Shown: piece after piece, positions 1 to 6,660 of the stretch
How positions within the stretch are numbered: position 1 is the first letter of the stretch
Layout: each line of letters starts with the position of its first letter
Assembly: GCA_964618515.1 (NCBI GenBank)
Contig: CAZUAS010000056.1
Span: 1 to 18,513 of the forward strand
Reading direction: 5' to 3'
DNA from: JAFGNW01 sp964618515
GTDB taxonomy: Bacteria > Zixibacteria > MSB-5A5 > GN15 > FEB-12
DNA: 18,513 nt
Translations under genes and position numbers: made by a program
The notes under the pieces: generated by a model
Databases searched by the model: none
The model's input: only the letters and a program-made list of their open reading frames with translations
Told to the model about the DNA's origin: nothing

Positions 1-51
1 AGATCTACCCCCTATCCTACACTCTTTCCCTACACGACGCTCTTCCGATCT
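1..51 (+). other. Illumina TruSeq P5 adapter remnant (sequencing artefact)
   Basis: Bases 19-51 are identical to the 33-nt TruSeq read-1 adapter arm that ends in GCTCTTCCGATCT. Bases 11-18 (CCTATCCT) equal the TruSeq HT i5 index D503. Bases 1-10 match the end of the P5 flow-cell oligo with one mismatch (C for A at base 9). The junction to genomic DNA is at base 51/52. This is untrimmed library sequence that was carried into the assembly, and it marks a contig end. It should be masked. Confidence 0.97.
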
Positions 52-52
52 G

Positions 53-280
53 ATGATAGATAATAATCCCCCGGCTGAAGGTCTGCAGAAAACCTCCACC
101 GGTTGTGATAAATTCGGAAATAATTTAAAAGAACGGTTCCTTGATAATGGCCGGGAGTATATTATTATAAAAAATTATTTTGAGGAAAAGAAACTTAGGG
201 ATATTTTCACACCCGCCTTCAAAATTGAACGGCTGGTATTCGGGAAGTATTACTGGTCGGTACTTTTAACATCAGGATAA
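53..280 (+). CDS. Class I SAM-dependent methyltransferase-like protein, C-terminal fragment (5' truncated)
   Basis: This is the last ~75 codons of a gene whose 5' part is cut off by the contig end. The reading frame stays open through the adapter, so the ATG at 53 is probably an internal codon and not the true start. The tail, with YIIIKNYFEEKKLRDIFTPA (residues 36-55) followed by an F-K-I-E-R-x-x-x-G-K-Y-Y-W-S-V segment, resembles the closing strands of class I methyltransferases. In these, an F/Y-rich strand is followed by E-L-x-x-L and a final W-containing beta strand. The SAM-binding motifs would lie in the missing part, so the assignment rests on the C-terminal pattern alone. No terminator is visible after the TAA. 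It is separated from rpmE by 175 bp. Confidence 0.5.
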   Translation: MIDNNPPAEGLQKTSTGCDKFGNNLKERFLDNGREYIIIKNYFEEKKLRDIFTPAFKIERLVFGKYYWSVLLTSG

Positions 281-376
281 ATTTTTTTAAGGTAAAGTAA
301 TCGTATATGGGTGTAAGCTCTTAATTAAAAGGAACTTAACCCGCCCGAAATTGTTATCAGATATTATTATAACTAC

Positions 377-404
377 TTGCTATTTTAAAAAAAGTGTTTA
401 TATT
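377..404 (+). promoter_or_regulatory. Candidate sigma70-type promoter for rpmE
   Basis: TTGCTA at 377-382 is followed after 16 nt by TATATT at 399-404. TATTTA at 401-406 with an 18-nt spacer is an alternative -10. The site lies about 50 bp upstream of the rpmE start in an AT-rich 175-bp gap. The match is moderate, but other promoters in this window have the same form. Confidence 0.4.
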
Positions 405-455
405 TAAGTTCTGTAAAGAAAACCGATAATTAATAAAAGTTAATGAGGTGATAAG

Positions 456-668
456 TTGAAATCAGGCATTCATCCGAAATATAAAGAGCTGACCATTACC
501 TGTGCCTGCGGCGCCACCTATCCCACCCGGTCCACGAGAGATAAAATAAGCGTGGAGATTTGTTCCAACTGCCATCCGTTTTTTACCGGTAAGCAGAAAC
601 TTATCGATACCGCCGGTCGGGTGGAACGTTTCCGCAAAAAATATAAAAACGTAGCGAAACCGAAGTAG
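456..668 (+). CDS. rpmE: Large ribosomal subunit protein bL31 (zinc-binding type)
   Basis: This 70-aa protein is bL31, a peripheral protein of the 50S subunit near the central protuberance that contributes to bridging with the 30S head. The N-terminus MKSGIHPKY and the paired cysteines C16/C18 and C36/C39 (CAC and CSNC) identify the zinc-ribbon (A-type, C+) form rather than the cysteine-free zinc-independent paralogue. The tail is basic (RFRKKYKN), and the length is normal for the family. The start is a TTG at 456, supported by GAGG at 445-448, 7 nt upstream; no other start gives the conserved MK-x-x-IHP opening. A Rho-independent terminator follows at 691-740, so rpmE can be transcribed alone, although it heads the usual rpmE-DUF1385-prfA cluster. 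In zinc-depleted cells a C- paralogue often replaces it; none is in this window. Confidence 0.96.
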   Translation: MKSGIHPKYKELTITCACGATYPTRSTRDKISVEICSNCHPFFTGKQKLIDTAGRVERFRKKYKNVAKPK

Positions 669-690
669 CTTCGATTTGACCATAAATATC

Positions 691-740
691 AGCGGGCGGG
701 ACGTAATATGTATAGTTACACCGCTCGCTGTTTGTTTTTT
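691..740 (+). terminator. Rho-independent terminator after rpmE
   Basis: AGCGGGCGG (691-699) pairs with CCGCTCGCT (721-729), with one G-U pair. A further 4-bp stem (703-706 with 716-719) closes within the loop. The T-rich run GTTTGTTTTTT follows at 730-740. It would separate rpmE from the DUF1385 gene, at least partly. Confidence 0.8.
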
Positions 741-776
741 CAGGTGTTGTTAAAATAAATTCAGGTTGCAGGTTTT

Positions 777-1745
777 ATGCCCGATTTAAATGTTGGCGGC
801 CAGGCTGTTATCGAGGGCGTGATGATGCGTTCAAAGGACAGGGTGGCTACCGCTGTCCGCATACCCAGTGGAGAAATCAAAATAAAAACCGAACCGTACC
901 GCTCCTATACGCAACGGTATAAAATACTCGGTGTACCGATCATTCGCGGGGCGGTTTCGTTTGTCGAGATGCTGATAATAGGTATCAAAACTCTAAATTT
1001 TTCCGCTGAAATCGCCGTCAAAGAAATTGATAAGGAAGAAGCGGCTCAAAAAGGAAAGGATTATAAAGAAGAAGTTAAAAAGAGCAATACCCTGTATTTG
1101 ATTCTGACTTCTCTTTTCGCCCTGGCGCTGGGGATAGTTATCTTCTTCTTTTTTCCCTTATGGGTGGCCAATTTTTTCGATATAAAAAAAGATGCCGTGG
1201 CTTTTAATCTTCTGGCCGGCGGCATCCGCCTGACGTTGTTCATCGGTTATGTCTGGGTGATATCCCTTTTTGATGAATTTCGGAAAATCTTCCAGTATCA
1301 TGGCGCCGAGCACAAGTCCATTTATGCCTATGAAATGGGTGATGAGCTGACACCGGAAAAAGCCGCCCGGCACACTCGATTCCACCCGCGCTGCGGAACC
1401 TCGTTTATAATAATCGTCGCTCTTTTTGCGGTTTTAATGTATGCCCTCTCCGACAGTATCTATACTTTCTGGGCGGGTCATCCGCCGGTTCTTCTGACCC
1501 GGTTCGCGATTCATTTCAGCCTGTTGCCCCTGGTAGCCGGAGGGTCTTACGAGCTTTTGAAGCTGTCCGGTAAAACCCGGGAAAACAAACTGACTAAAAT
1601 ACTTATCAAACCAGGCCTGTGGTTGCAGAAATTGACCACCCAGGAACCGACCGCCGAACAGCTTGAAGTCGCTATCGCCTCGCTGGAAGCCGCCCTGGGC
1701 ATCACCGAATCCAAACTGATGTGCAAACGTACCGCCGTACCTTAG
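777..1745 (+). CDS. DUF1385 family membrane protein (YqhQ-like)
   Basis: This 322-aa protein opens with the DUF1385 hallmark VGGQAVIEGVMMRS (residues 6-19). It also carries the conserved FQYHGAEHK (172-180) and HTRFHPRCGTSF (199-210) segments. Their clustered His, Glu and Cys residues are often taken as a possible metal site, but the biochemical function is unknown. Hydrophobic stretches at about 106-133, 148-166, 209-226 and 240-256 make it an integral membrane protein. The conserved motifs lie between the membrane segments and are probably cytoplasmic. A conserved-looking helical tail (L-W-L-Q-K-L-T-T and following) precedes a short unique C-terminus. The gene sits between rpmE and prfA, as in many bacteria, so a role near translation or cell envelope metabolism has been guessed but not shown. 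The ATG at 777 has only a weak GCAGG upstream. Confidence 0.93.
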   Translation: MPDLNVGGQAVIEGVMMRSKDRVATAVRIPSGEIKIKTEPYRSYTQRYKILGVPIIRGAVSFVEMLIIGIKTLNFSAEIAVKEIDKEEAAQKGKDYKEEVKKSNTLYLILTSLFALALGIVIFFFFPLWVANFFDIKKDAVAFNLLAGGIRLTLFIGYVWVISLFDEFRKIFQYHGAEHKSIYAYEMGDELTPEKAARHTRFHPRCGTSFIIIVALFAVLMYALSDSIYTFWAGHPPVLLTRFAIHFSLLPLVAGGSYELLKLSGKTRENKLTKILIKPGLWLQKLTTQEPTAEQLEVAIASLEAALGITESKLMCKRTAVP

Positions 1746-1814
1746 CTTTTTAAACCTTTTTTCTTTTACACGAAAATTATTTCATAACATGGTTTATTCA
1801 GGTAACTTTTGTAT

Positions 1815-2891
1815 ATGCTTGAAATAGTCAAAAAACTGGAAAAGAAACTCAGCGAAATCGACGCCGCCATGTCCGACCCGGCCAATCTGGGCGAGATGAA
1901 AAAGATGATTAAACTTGGCCGGGAACGCCGCCAGGTGGAAGATATTCTTGCCGCCGGAAGGAAATATCGACAGGTCATGAACGGGATTGAGGAAGCCCGG
2001 GAAATAATCATGCACGAACGCGACAGCGAGCTTCTGGCAATGGCTCGTGAGGAACTGGAAAAAAATGAGAACCAACTCGAACAGGTGGAAAAAGAATTCA
2101 AAATGAAACTTCTACCTCACGACCCCAACGATGACAAATCGGCCATTGTCGAAATCAGGGCCGGTACCGGCGGGGATGAAGCCGGGATTTTTGTGGGCGA
2201 TGTTTTCAGGATGTATCAGCGGTACTGCGATTCCAAAGACTGGAAGATGGAAATCCTCAATGCCACGGATTCCCAGGCGGGCGGATTCAAGGAAATTATC
2301 TTTTCCATCGAAGGTGACGGTGCTTACGGTTTGATGAAATACGAATCCGGGGTTCACCGCGTACAGCGGGTACCGGCCACGGAATCTCAGGGACGGATTC
2401 ATACCTCGGCGATAACCGTGGCGGTTTTTCCTGAAGCCGAGGAAGTCGACGTGGAAATCAAGGAAAATGAAATAAAGGTTGATGTTTACCGGTCATCGGG
2501 TCCCGGCGGACAATCGGTCAACACCACTGATTCGGCCGTGCGCATAACGCATCTTCCCACCGGCCTGGTGGTTACCTGCCAGGATGAAAAATCGCAGATC
2601 AAAAACAAAGCCAAAGCCTTAAAAGTATTGCGATCCCGGCTGCTCGACAGGATACTTTCTGAGCAGAAGGAAAAGATAACCAGTGAGCGCCGCTCGATGG
2701 TTTCCACCGGGGACCGCTCCGCCAAAATAAGGACCTATAATTTTCCGCAGTCCCGGGTAACTGACCACCGGATTAATCTGACGCTCTATCGGCTCGATGA
2801 AATTATGGAAGGTCACCTTGATGTCCTGATTGAACCGCTGCGTCAGCATGACCAGGAAGAAAGACTCAAGCTGGAAACCATCCGGGTATAA
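1815..2891 (+). CDS. prfA: Peptide chain release factor 1 (RF1)
   Basis: RF1 recognises UAA and UAG in the ribosomal A site and triggers hydrolysis of peptidyl-tRNA. The GGQ motif (residues 231-233), which enters the peptidyl-transferase centre, and the stop-codon-reading P-A-T tripeptide (187-189, in RVPATESQGR) are both present. PAT rather than SPF marks RF1, not RF2. The coiled N-terminal domain spans about 1-95. The length of 358 aa is normal. I chose the ATG at 1815 because MLEIVKKLEKKLSEIDAAMSDP aligns directly with the usual RF1 N-terminus. The in-frame TTG at 1809 is also possible and sits 5 nt after AGGT. Gln233 is the expected methylation target of PrmC, which is encoded one gene downstream. 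Confidence 0.97.
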   Translation: MLEIVKKLEKKLSEIDAAMSDPANLGEMKKMIKLGRERRQVEDILAAGRKYRQVMNGIEEAREIIMHERDSELLAMAREELEKNENQLEQVEKEFKMKLLPHDPNDDKSAIVEIRAGTGGDEAGIFVGDVFRMYQRYCDSKDWKMEILNATDSQAGGFKEIIFSIEGDGAYGLMKYESGVHRVQRVPATESQGRIHTSAITVAVFPEAEEVDVEIKENEIKVDVYRSSGPGGQSVNTTDSAVRITHLPTGLVVTCQDEKSQIKNKAKALKVLRSRLLDRILSEQKEKITSERRSMVSTGDRSAKIRTYNFPQSRVTDHRINLTLYRLDEIMEGHLDVLIEPLRQHDQEERLKLETIRV

Positions 2892-2909
2892 AAAAAGGGA
2901 GTTTTTGTT

Positions 2910-3884
2910 TTGAAGTTGCTGAAAATTGTTGCCGCTGTATTACTAATGCTGCTTATGCTCTATGTTACTCGCCAGAATTCACGCGGCCGGTCCGAGTATT
3001 TTTCTATCTACCATAACGGCTATACCCTCGAAATGCATACCGTACCTAAAATACTGGAGCATGAAAGCGATGAAATTGCCGTTAGTTTAACAAAACCAAC
3101 GGGCGCCGAAGGCAAGCTGTGGTTTTTATCATCCGAGATAAAACACTATACCTCCTCCCTCAGTACTCCCTATATGGAAATCCCCATGACTCTGATTGAT
3201 TCGGCTGCCGGGCGTTACGCGGTTTCGGTAACTGCGGGCAACCGGGGTGGAAGAATATATTATTATTTTGAATTTATTGACAGAGACGGTAAAACCCTGG
3301 CTACCTTCAAAGACCCCGATGGTCGCCCGTTTATGCTGAAATATATCGGCCGGGTGCCGGTTGTCATAATCGTCTTACACATTGCGTTTTTATTTGCGAC
3401 GGTTTTCTGTGTATCGATGGCGGCGATTAATGCCCTCGGTGTAATTACCACCGGGAAGAATGTCCATGCGCTGGTGTTATATATATTCTGGGCGACGGTC
3501 TTTACTTTTTTGGGTATGGTTCCTTTCGGCTGGCCGATGAATTATTATGCTTTCGATGTCGTCTGGGAAGCGGTTCCTTTTGGCACCGATGCCACCGACA
3601 ATAAAACCCAGTTGATTTTTGTATATCTTTTATTTGTCACCCTGGCCGGCATTAACAGCCTGACAAGGGGCAAAAAAGGTCGCGACTTCTATGCCCCAAG
3701 AACCCTTGGCTGGTTCGGACTGGCGGCTTTCGTCCTGATGTTATTCATCTATATGATACCACATTCAATTCAATTCACCAAGTCGCTGACTTATACCGTA
3801 TGTTATTCCTTTATTGCCCTGGTTCTGATATTGTACCTGTACGGGTATTGTCGTAAAGCCAGATTTAAATATGAAAATTCATAA
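2910..3884 (+). CDS. Unrecognised polytopic membrane protein between prfA and prmC
   Basis: I do not recognise this 324-aa family. Residues 4-20 form a signal anchor or uncleaved signal peptide. Residues ~25-145 are a polar, beta-rich domain, probably outside the cytoplasm (G-K-L-W-F, G-R-Y-A-V-S-V and Y-Y-Y-F-E-F-I-D strands, like an immunoglobulin-type or bacterial extracytoplasmic beta domain). Hydrophobic segments follow at about 148-173, 186-206, 234-250, 266-283 and 294-313, with a short basic tail. The stretch MVPFGWPMNYYAFDVVWEAVPFG (about 203-225), then TDATDNKTQ, is dense in aromatic and acidic residues and sits between two membrane segments. It looks like a functional site. The start is TTG at 2910 with AGGGAG at 2896-2901. 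It lies 18 nt after prfA and 12 nt before prmC, so it is almost certainly cotranscribed with them. Function unknown. Confidence 0.85.
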   Translation: MKLLKIVAAVLLMLLMLYVTRQNSRGRSEYFSIYHNGYTLEMHTVPKILEHESDEIAVSLTKPTGAEGKLWFLSSEIKHYTSSLSTPYMEIPMTLIDSAAGRYAVSVTAGNRGGRIYYYFEFIDRDGKTLATFKDPDGRPFMLKYIGRVPVVIIVLHIAFLFATVFCVSMAAINALGVITTGKNVHALVLYIFWATVFTFLGMVPFGWPMNYYAFDVVWEAVPFGTDATDNKTQLIFVYLLFVTLAGINSLTRGKKGRDFYAPRTLGWFGLAAFVLMLFIYMIPHSIQFTKSLTYTVCYSFIALVLILYLYGYCRKARFKYENS

Positions 3885-3896
3885 AATAATACCGTT

Positions 3897-4760
3897 TTGG
3901 AAAATCTTTCAAAATTCATTTCTCAAAAAGCCGCCCTTCTGGAAAAAGCCGGTATCGATCAGGCGAAAGCCGAAATTGAGCTGATACTCTGTCACCTTCT
4001 GGAGGTTGACCGCCTGAAAATGTATCTTGATGGGGCAAAGCTCTTAGATAACAATATTATTGCCCGGTTTGACAAAATACTCGAAAAACGTCTCACCCGT
4101 TATCCCCTGCAGTATATCCTGGGAGAAGCCTGGTTTTACGGAAGGAAATTTTTTGTTTCGGAAGCTGTGATGGTTCCCACCCCGGAAACGGAACTTCTGT
4201 GCGAACTGGCCATTAATTTTATCCGGGAACGTTCTCTGGCCTGTCCCCGTATCCTTGATATCGGAGTGGGTTCGGGTGTGATAGCGGTGACACTGGTCAG
4301 CGAACTTGAAAAGGCGACAGTGTTAGCAGTGGATATTTCGGAAACGGCTCTTGAGGTCGCCCGTCGCAATGCCTCCAGCCTGAGCGGTCAGGACAGGATT
4401 GAATTTCGTCTCTCGAATATATTCGAGGCGGTCGGAAAAGATGAGAAATTTGATTTGATTGTGTCCAACCCGCCTTATATAACCGAGGAGGATTATAAAA
4501 TATTACCGCCCGAGGTTCTGGCCGACCCGAAAATCGCGCTGGTAGCCGGTGAGAAGGGGCTGGATGTTATCGAAAGAATACTTCATCAGGCACCGGATTT
4601 TTTAAATGACAACGGACGGCTCATGTTTGAAATCGGCTATAACCAGGCGCTCTGGGTGGTTGAACTGACCGAAAAAGACAAGCGTTATCGTTCTATTGAT
4701 ATCATCAAGGATTTAAACCGGGTTGACCGGGTAATTATTTTGTCCTGCAAGGATGGCTGA
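3897..4760 (+). CDS. prmC: Release factor glutamine N5-methyltransferase
   Basis: PrmC methylates the glutamine of the GGQ motif in RF1 and RF2 using S-adenosylmethionine, which raises termination efficiency. The 287-aa protein has an N-terminal five-helix substrate-binding domain (about 1-80, with the typical Y-P-L-Q-Y-I-L-G). It also has the P-x-P-E-T-E element (VPTPETE, 93-99; the common R is T here), SAM motif I DIGVGSG (121-127) and the catalytic NPPY (191-194). The start is TTG at 3897 and no upstream ribosome binding site is obvious, so translation may depend on coupling to the gene before. Its stop overlaps the nth start by one base (TGATG). The substrate RF1 is encoded in the same operon. 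Confidence 0.95.
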   Translation: MENLSKFISQKAALLEKAGIDQAKAEIELILCHLLEVDRLKMYLDGAKLLDNNIIARFDKILEKRLTRYPLQYILGEAWFYGRKFFVSEAVMVPTPETELLCELAINFIRERSLACPRILDIGVGSGVIAVTLVSELEKATVLAVDISETALEVARRNASSLSGQDRIEFRLSNIFEAVGKDEKFDLIVSNPPYITEEDYKILPPEVLADPKIALVAGEKGLDVIERILHQAPDFLNDNGRLMFEIGYNQALWVVELTEKDKRYRSIDIIKDLNRVDRVIILSCKDG

Positions 4761-5413
4761 TGGAAGTAGAAAACCAAACGGCATTAAAAAAACGAGCCGG
4801 TCGGATAGTAAACCTTTTAAAAAAACATTATCCCGATGCCCGCTGCACCCTGAATTTTGATACGATGCACCAATTGCTGGTAGCTACAATTCTCTCGGCC
4901 CAGTGTACCGATGACCGGGTTAACAAGGTTACCCCGACTTTATTTAAAAAATATTCGTCCATAAGGGATTTTGCCGATGCTGACCTTGGGGAGCTGGAAA
5001 AAGATATTTACGCCACCGGTTTTTATAGGCACAAGGCTAGGGCGATTAAAAATTCCGCCCGGCAGATTCTCGATAAATACAGGGGTAAAATGCCCCGGAA
5101 ACTGGTCGAGCTGGTAAAACTAAATGGAGTGGGTCGTAAAACCGGCTCGGTTATTCTCGGAGCCGGTTTCGGTCTGGCTGAGGGAATTGTGGTCGATACC
5201 CATGTCAGCCGCATAAGTCGTCTTCTAGGATTCACCCGGTATAAAGAAGCTGTAAAAATTGAGCAGGATTTGATGCGGATAATTCCGCCGCGGGAATGGA
5301 TCGGCCTGTCGTACCGGTTGATTGAGCATGGCCGGGCTATCTGTAAAGCCCGGCGCCCTGAATGTAAAAGATGTTTTTTAAATAAACTTTGTCCTTCGGC
5401 TGAAATTAATTAA
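4760..5413 (+). CDS. nth: Endonuclease III (DNA glycosylase/AP lyase)
   Basis: This base-excision-repair enzyme removes oxidised pyrimidines and cleaves the abasic site by beta-elimination. The 217-aa protein has the helix-hairpin-helix LNGVGRKTG (121-129) with catalytic Lys127. It also has the catalytic Asp146 in VVDTH and the C-terminal 4Fe-4S loop C195-x6-C202-x2-C205-x5-C211. All key residues are intact and the length is normal for the family. The ATG at 4760 overlaps the prmC stop by one base, so translation is probably coupled. Placement in a translation-factor operon is incidental. No terminator is clear after it, only a 5-bp hairpin (GCCGT/ACGGC) near 5434-5450. Confidence 0.96.
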   Translation: MEVENQTALKKRAGRIVNLLKKHYPDARCTLNFDTMHQLLVATILSAQCTDDRVNKVTPTLFKKYSSIRDFADADLGELEKDIYATGFYRHKARAIKNSARQILDKYRGKMPRKLVELVKLNGVGRKTGSVILGAGFGLAEGIVVDTHVSRISRLLGFTRYKEAVKIEQDLMRIIPPREWIGLSYRLIEHGRAICKARRPECKRCFLNKLCPSAEIN

Positions 5414-5492
5414 ATTTATAGTGAAATTAAGAGCGCCGTCCTTTTAACGGCCATCAAAAAAGGATCGTGTTTTATTGCCGATAAGATAAATA

Positions 5493-6152
5493 GTGATTAT
5501 GCTATATTTTTTCCTGTTTATATTTATTGTAATCGGGGCAGTTTTATTTTCTAATCTTCGGCTCCGGATAAGCCTGGATGAAAATCATCGCCTGGTCTTT
5601 CTTGGTCTGGGTCGAAACGGCCTGGAAATAGATCTGGTCAAGCAGGTCGGTCATATTAAGATATTCGGACTCAGGCTAAAATCATTCGTACGAGGAGCGG
5701 AAAAAGAGAAAAAAATAAGCCCTGTCAAGAAAATTAAAAACGGGGAGAAAAAGCCCAAAAGAGTAAAAAGACAGCGTTCGCGCCGGGAGATCCTGAGGGT
5801 TTTACCTCAAAGCCTTCGAGCGGCGGGGTTGTTTTGCAGGGATATAATTAAAGCGGTTGCTTTCGAGGAACTCGAAGGTGAACTCGCGGGTGGCTTTGAC
5901 AGCCCGGACTGGACCGGTCGGGCGTACGGATATTACCAGGCGTTGTGCGGCGCCGTGCCCGCGATGACCGGGCATTTCCGGTTTTACCCTGACTGGAGCG
6001 GAGCGTCGCTGTCCGGTTCGTTACGCCTGTCGGTGGTTTTACCGTTTTATATCTTCTTGTATCGAACGCTGGTTTTGCTTTTAAGGCTACCCTTAAGGAA
6101 AATTATTAAAGTGGCGATAGGAACAAAGAAAGGAGAAAAGGATGTCAAATAA
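5493..6152 (+). CDS. DUF2953-like membrane-anchored protein
   Basis: The 219-aa protein starts with one strongly hydrophobic segment (about 2-20), then a beta-rich part (F-S-N-L-R-L-R-I-S-L) and a very basic linker (about 68-100, many K and R). The C-terminal half has G-R-A-Y-G-Y-Y-Q-A-L-C-G, F-R-F-Y-P-D-W-S-G-A and S-G-S-L-R-L-S, followed by a second hydrophobic stretch near 185-205. This pattern (membrane anchor, charged linker, P-D-F/W-x-G-x and G-x-x-R segments) fits the DUF2953/YtfI type. That match, together with the GerW-like gene overlapping it by 11 nt, is the basis of the call. The GTG at 5493 is used here; the ATG at 5499 gives a protein two residues shorter. Function unknown. Confidence 0.7.
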   Translation: MIMLYFFLFIFIVIGAVLFSNLRLRISLDENHRLVFLGLGRNGLEIDLVKQVGHIKIFGLRLKSFVRGAEKEKKISPVKKIKNGEKKPKRVKRQRSRREILRVLPQSLRAAGLFCRDIIKAVAFEELEGELAGGFDSPDWTGRAYGYYQALCGAVPAMTGHFRFYPDWSGASLSGSLRLSVVLPFYIFLYRTLVLLLRLPLRKIIKVAIGTKKGEKDVK

Positions 6153-6579
6153 CGTGGTTGACATTTTAAAGGGCGTAGTCGGCGAATTGCGTGAAATCGC
6201 CCGCTCGGAAACCATTATCGGTCAGCCGGTAACGGTCGGGGATAAAACGGTCATACCCGTCGTTAAAGTATCGGTCGGCTTCGGTGCCGCCGGTGGTCAG
6301 GGGGAAAAGGAAAAAGAAGGTACCGGCTTCGGCGGCGGTGGTGGTGGCGGTGCCAAAATCGAACCAGCTGCATTTATAATTATGGATGCCGAGGGTATCA
6401 AACTGCTGCCTGCTTCACGAGGAAAATGGGATACCCTTATAGATGCTATCCCTGACTTTGCCAACAAGGTTAATAAACTGAAGAAAAAATTCATGTCCGA
6501 TAAGGGAAAAGGTGAAGGAAAGAAAAGTTCCGCAAAACACTCTGAGGACGAATCCGAAGAACAGCCCGCCAATGAATGA
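6142..6579 (+). CDS. GerW/YtfJ-family protein
   Basis: This 145-aa protein has the GerW (YtfJ) layout. A helical start (VVDILKGVVGELREIARSET) is followed by IGQPVTVGDKTVIPVVKVSVGFG (26-48), then the Gly-rich G-F-G-G-G-G-G-G-G (62-70) and A-K-I-E-P-A-A-F-I-I-M (71-81) with G-I-K-L-L-P. After this core comes a K/E/S-rich tail (about 110-145) that is probably disordered. In Bacillus this family acts in spores (germination), yet relatives occur in many non-spore-formers, where the role is not known. It overlaps the DUF2953-like gene by 11 nt; AGGAGA at 6131-6136 lies 5 nt before its ATG. The pairing mirrors ytfI-ytfJ, so the two proteins probably act together at the membrane. A bidirectional terminator follows. 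Confidence 0.88.
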   Translation: MSNNVVDILKGVVGELREIARSETIIGQPVTVGDKTVIPVVKVSVGFGAAGGQGEKEKEGTGFGGGGGGGAKIEPAAFIIMDAEGIKLLPASRGKWDTLIDAIPDFANKVNKLKKKFMSDKGKGEGKKSSAKHSEDESEEQPANE

Positions 6580-6600
6580 AAAGGCTTATGCGATAAATAA

Positions 6601-6630
6601 AAAAAACCGGCCTTTAAGCCGGTTTTTTTT
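6601..6630. terminator. Bidirectional Rho-independent terminator
   Basis: CCGGC (6607-6611) pairs with GCCGG (6618-6622) around a 6-nt loop. The stem extends through A-T pairs from 6601-6606 to 6623-6628 and ends in eight T on the + strand. The A-run on the left gives a T-run on the minus strand. It therefore ends both the GerW-like transcript and the convergent DUF5916 transcript. Confidence 0.88.
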
Positions 6631-6660
6631 ATTAAAGGACGAGATATAATAAGAGGGAAA

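Noticed and set aside
1766..2101. Open frame on the minus strand, Ser/Phe-rich
   Set aside because: Antisense to the prfA 5' end; composition is that of a shadow of a K/E-rich coding sequence.
6320..6355. GGC/GGT repeat resembling a microsatellite
   Set aside because: It encodes the Gly-rich loop that GerW/YtfJ proteins normally have at this place.
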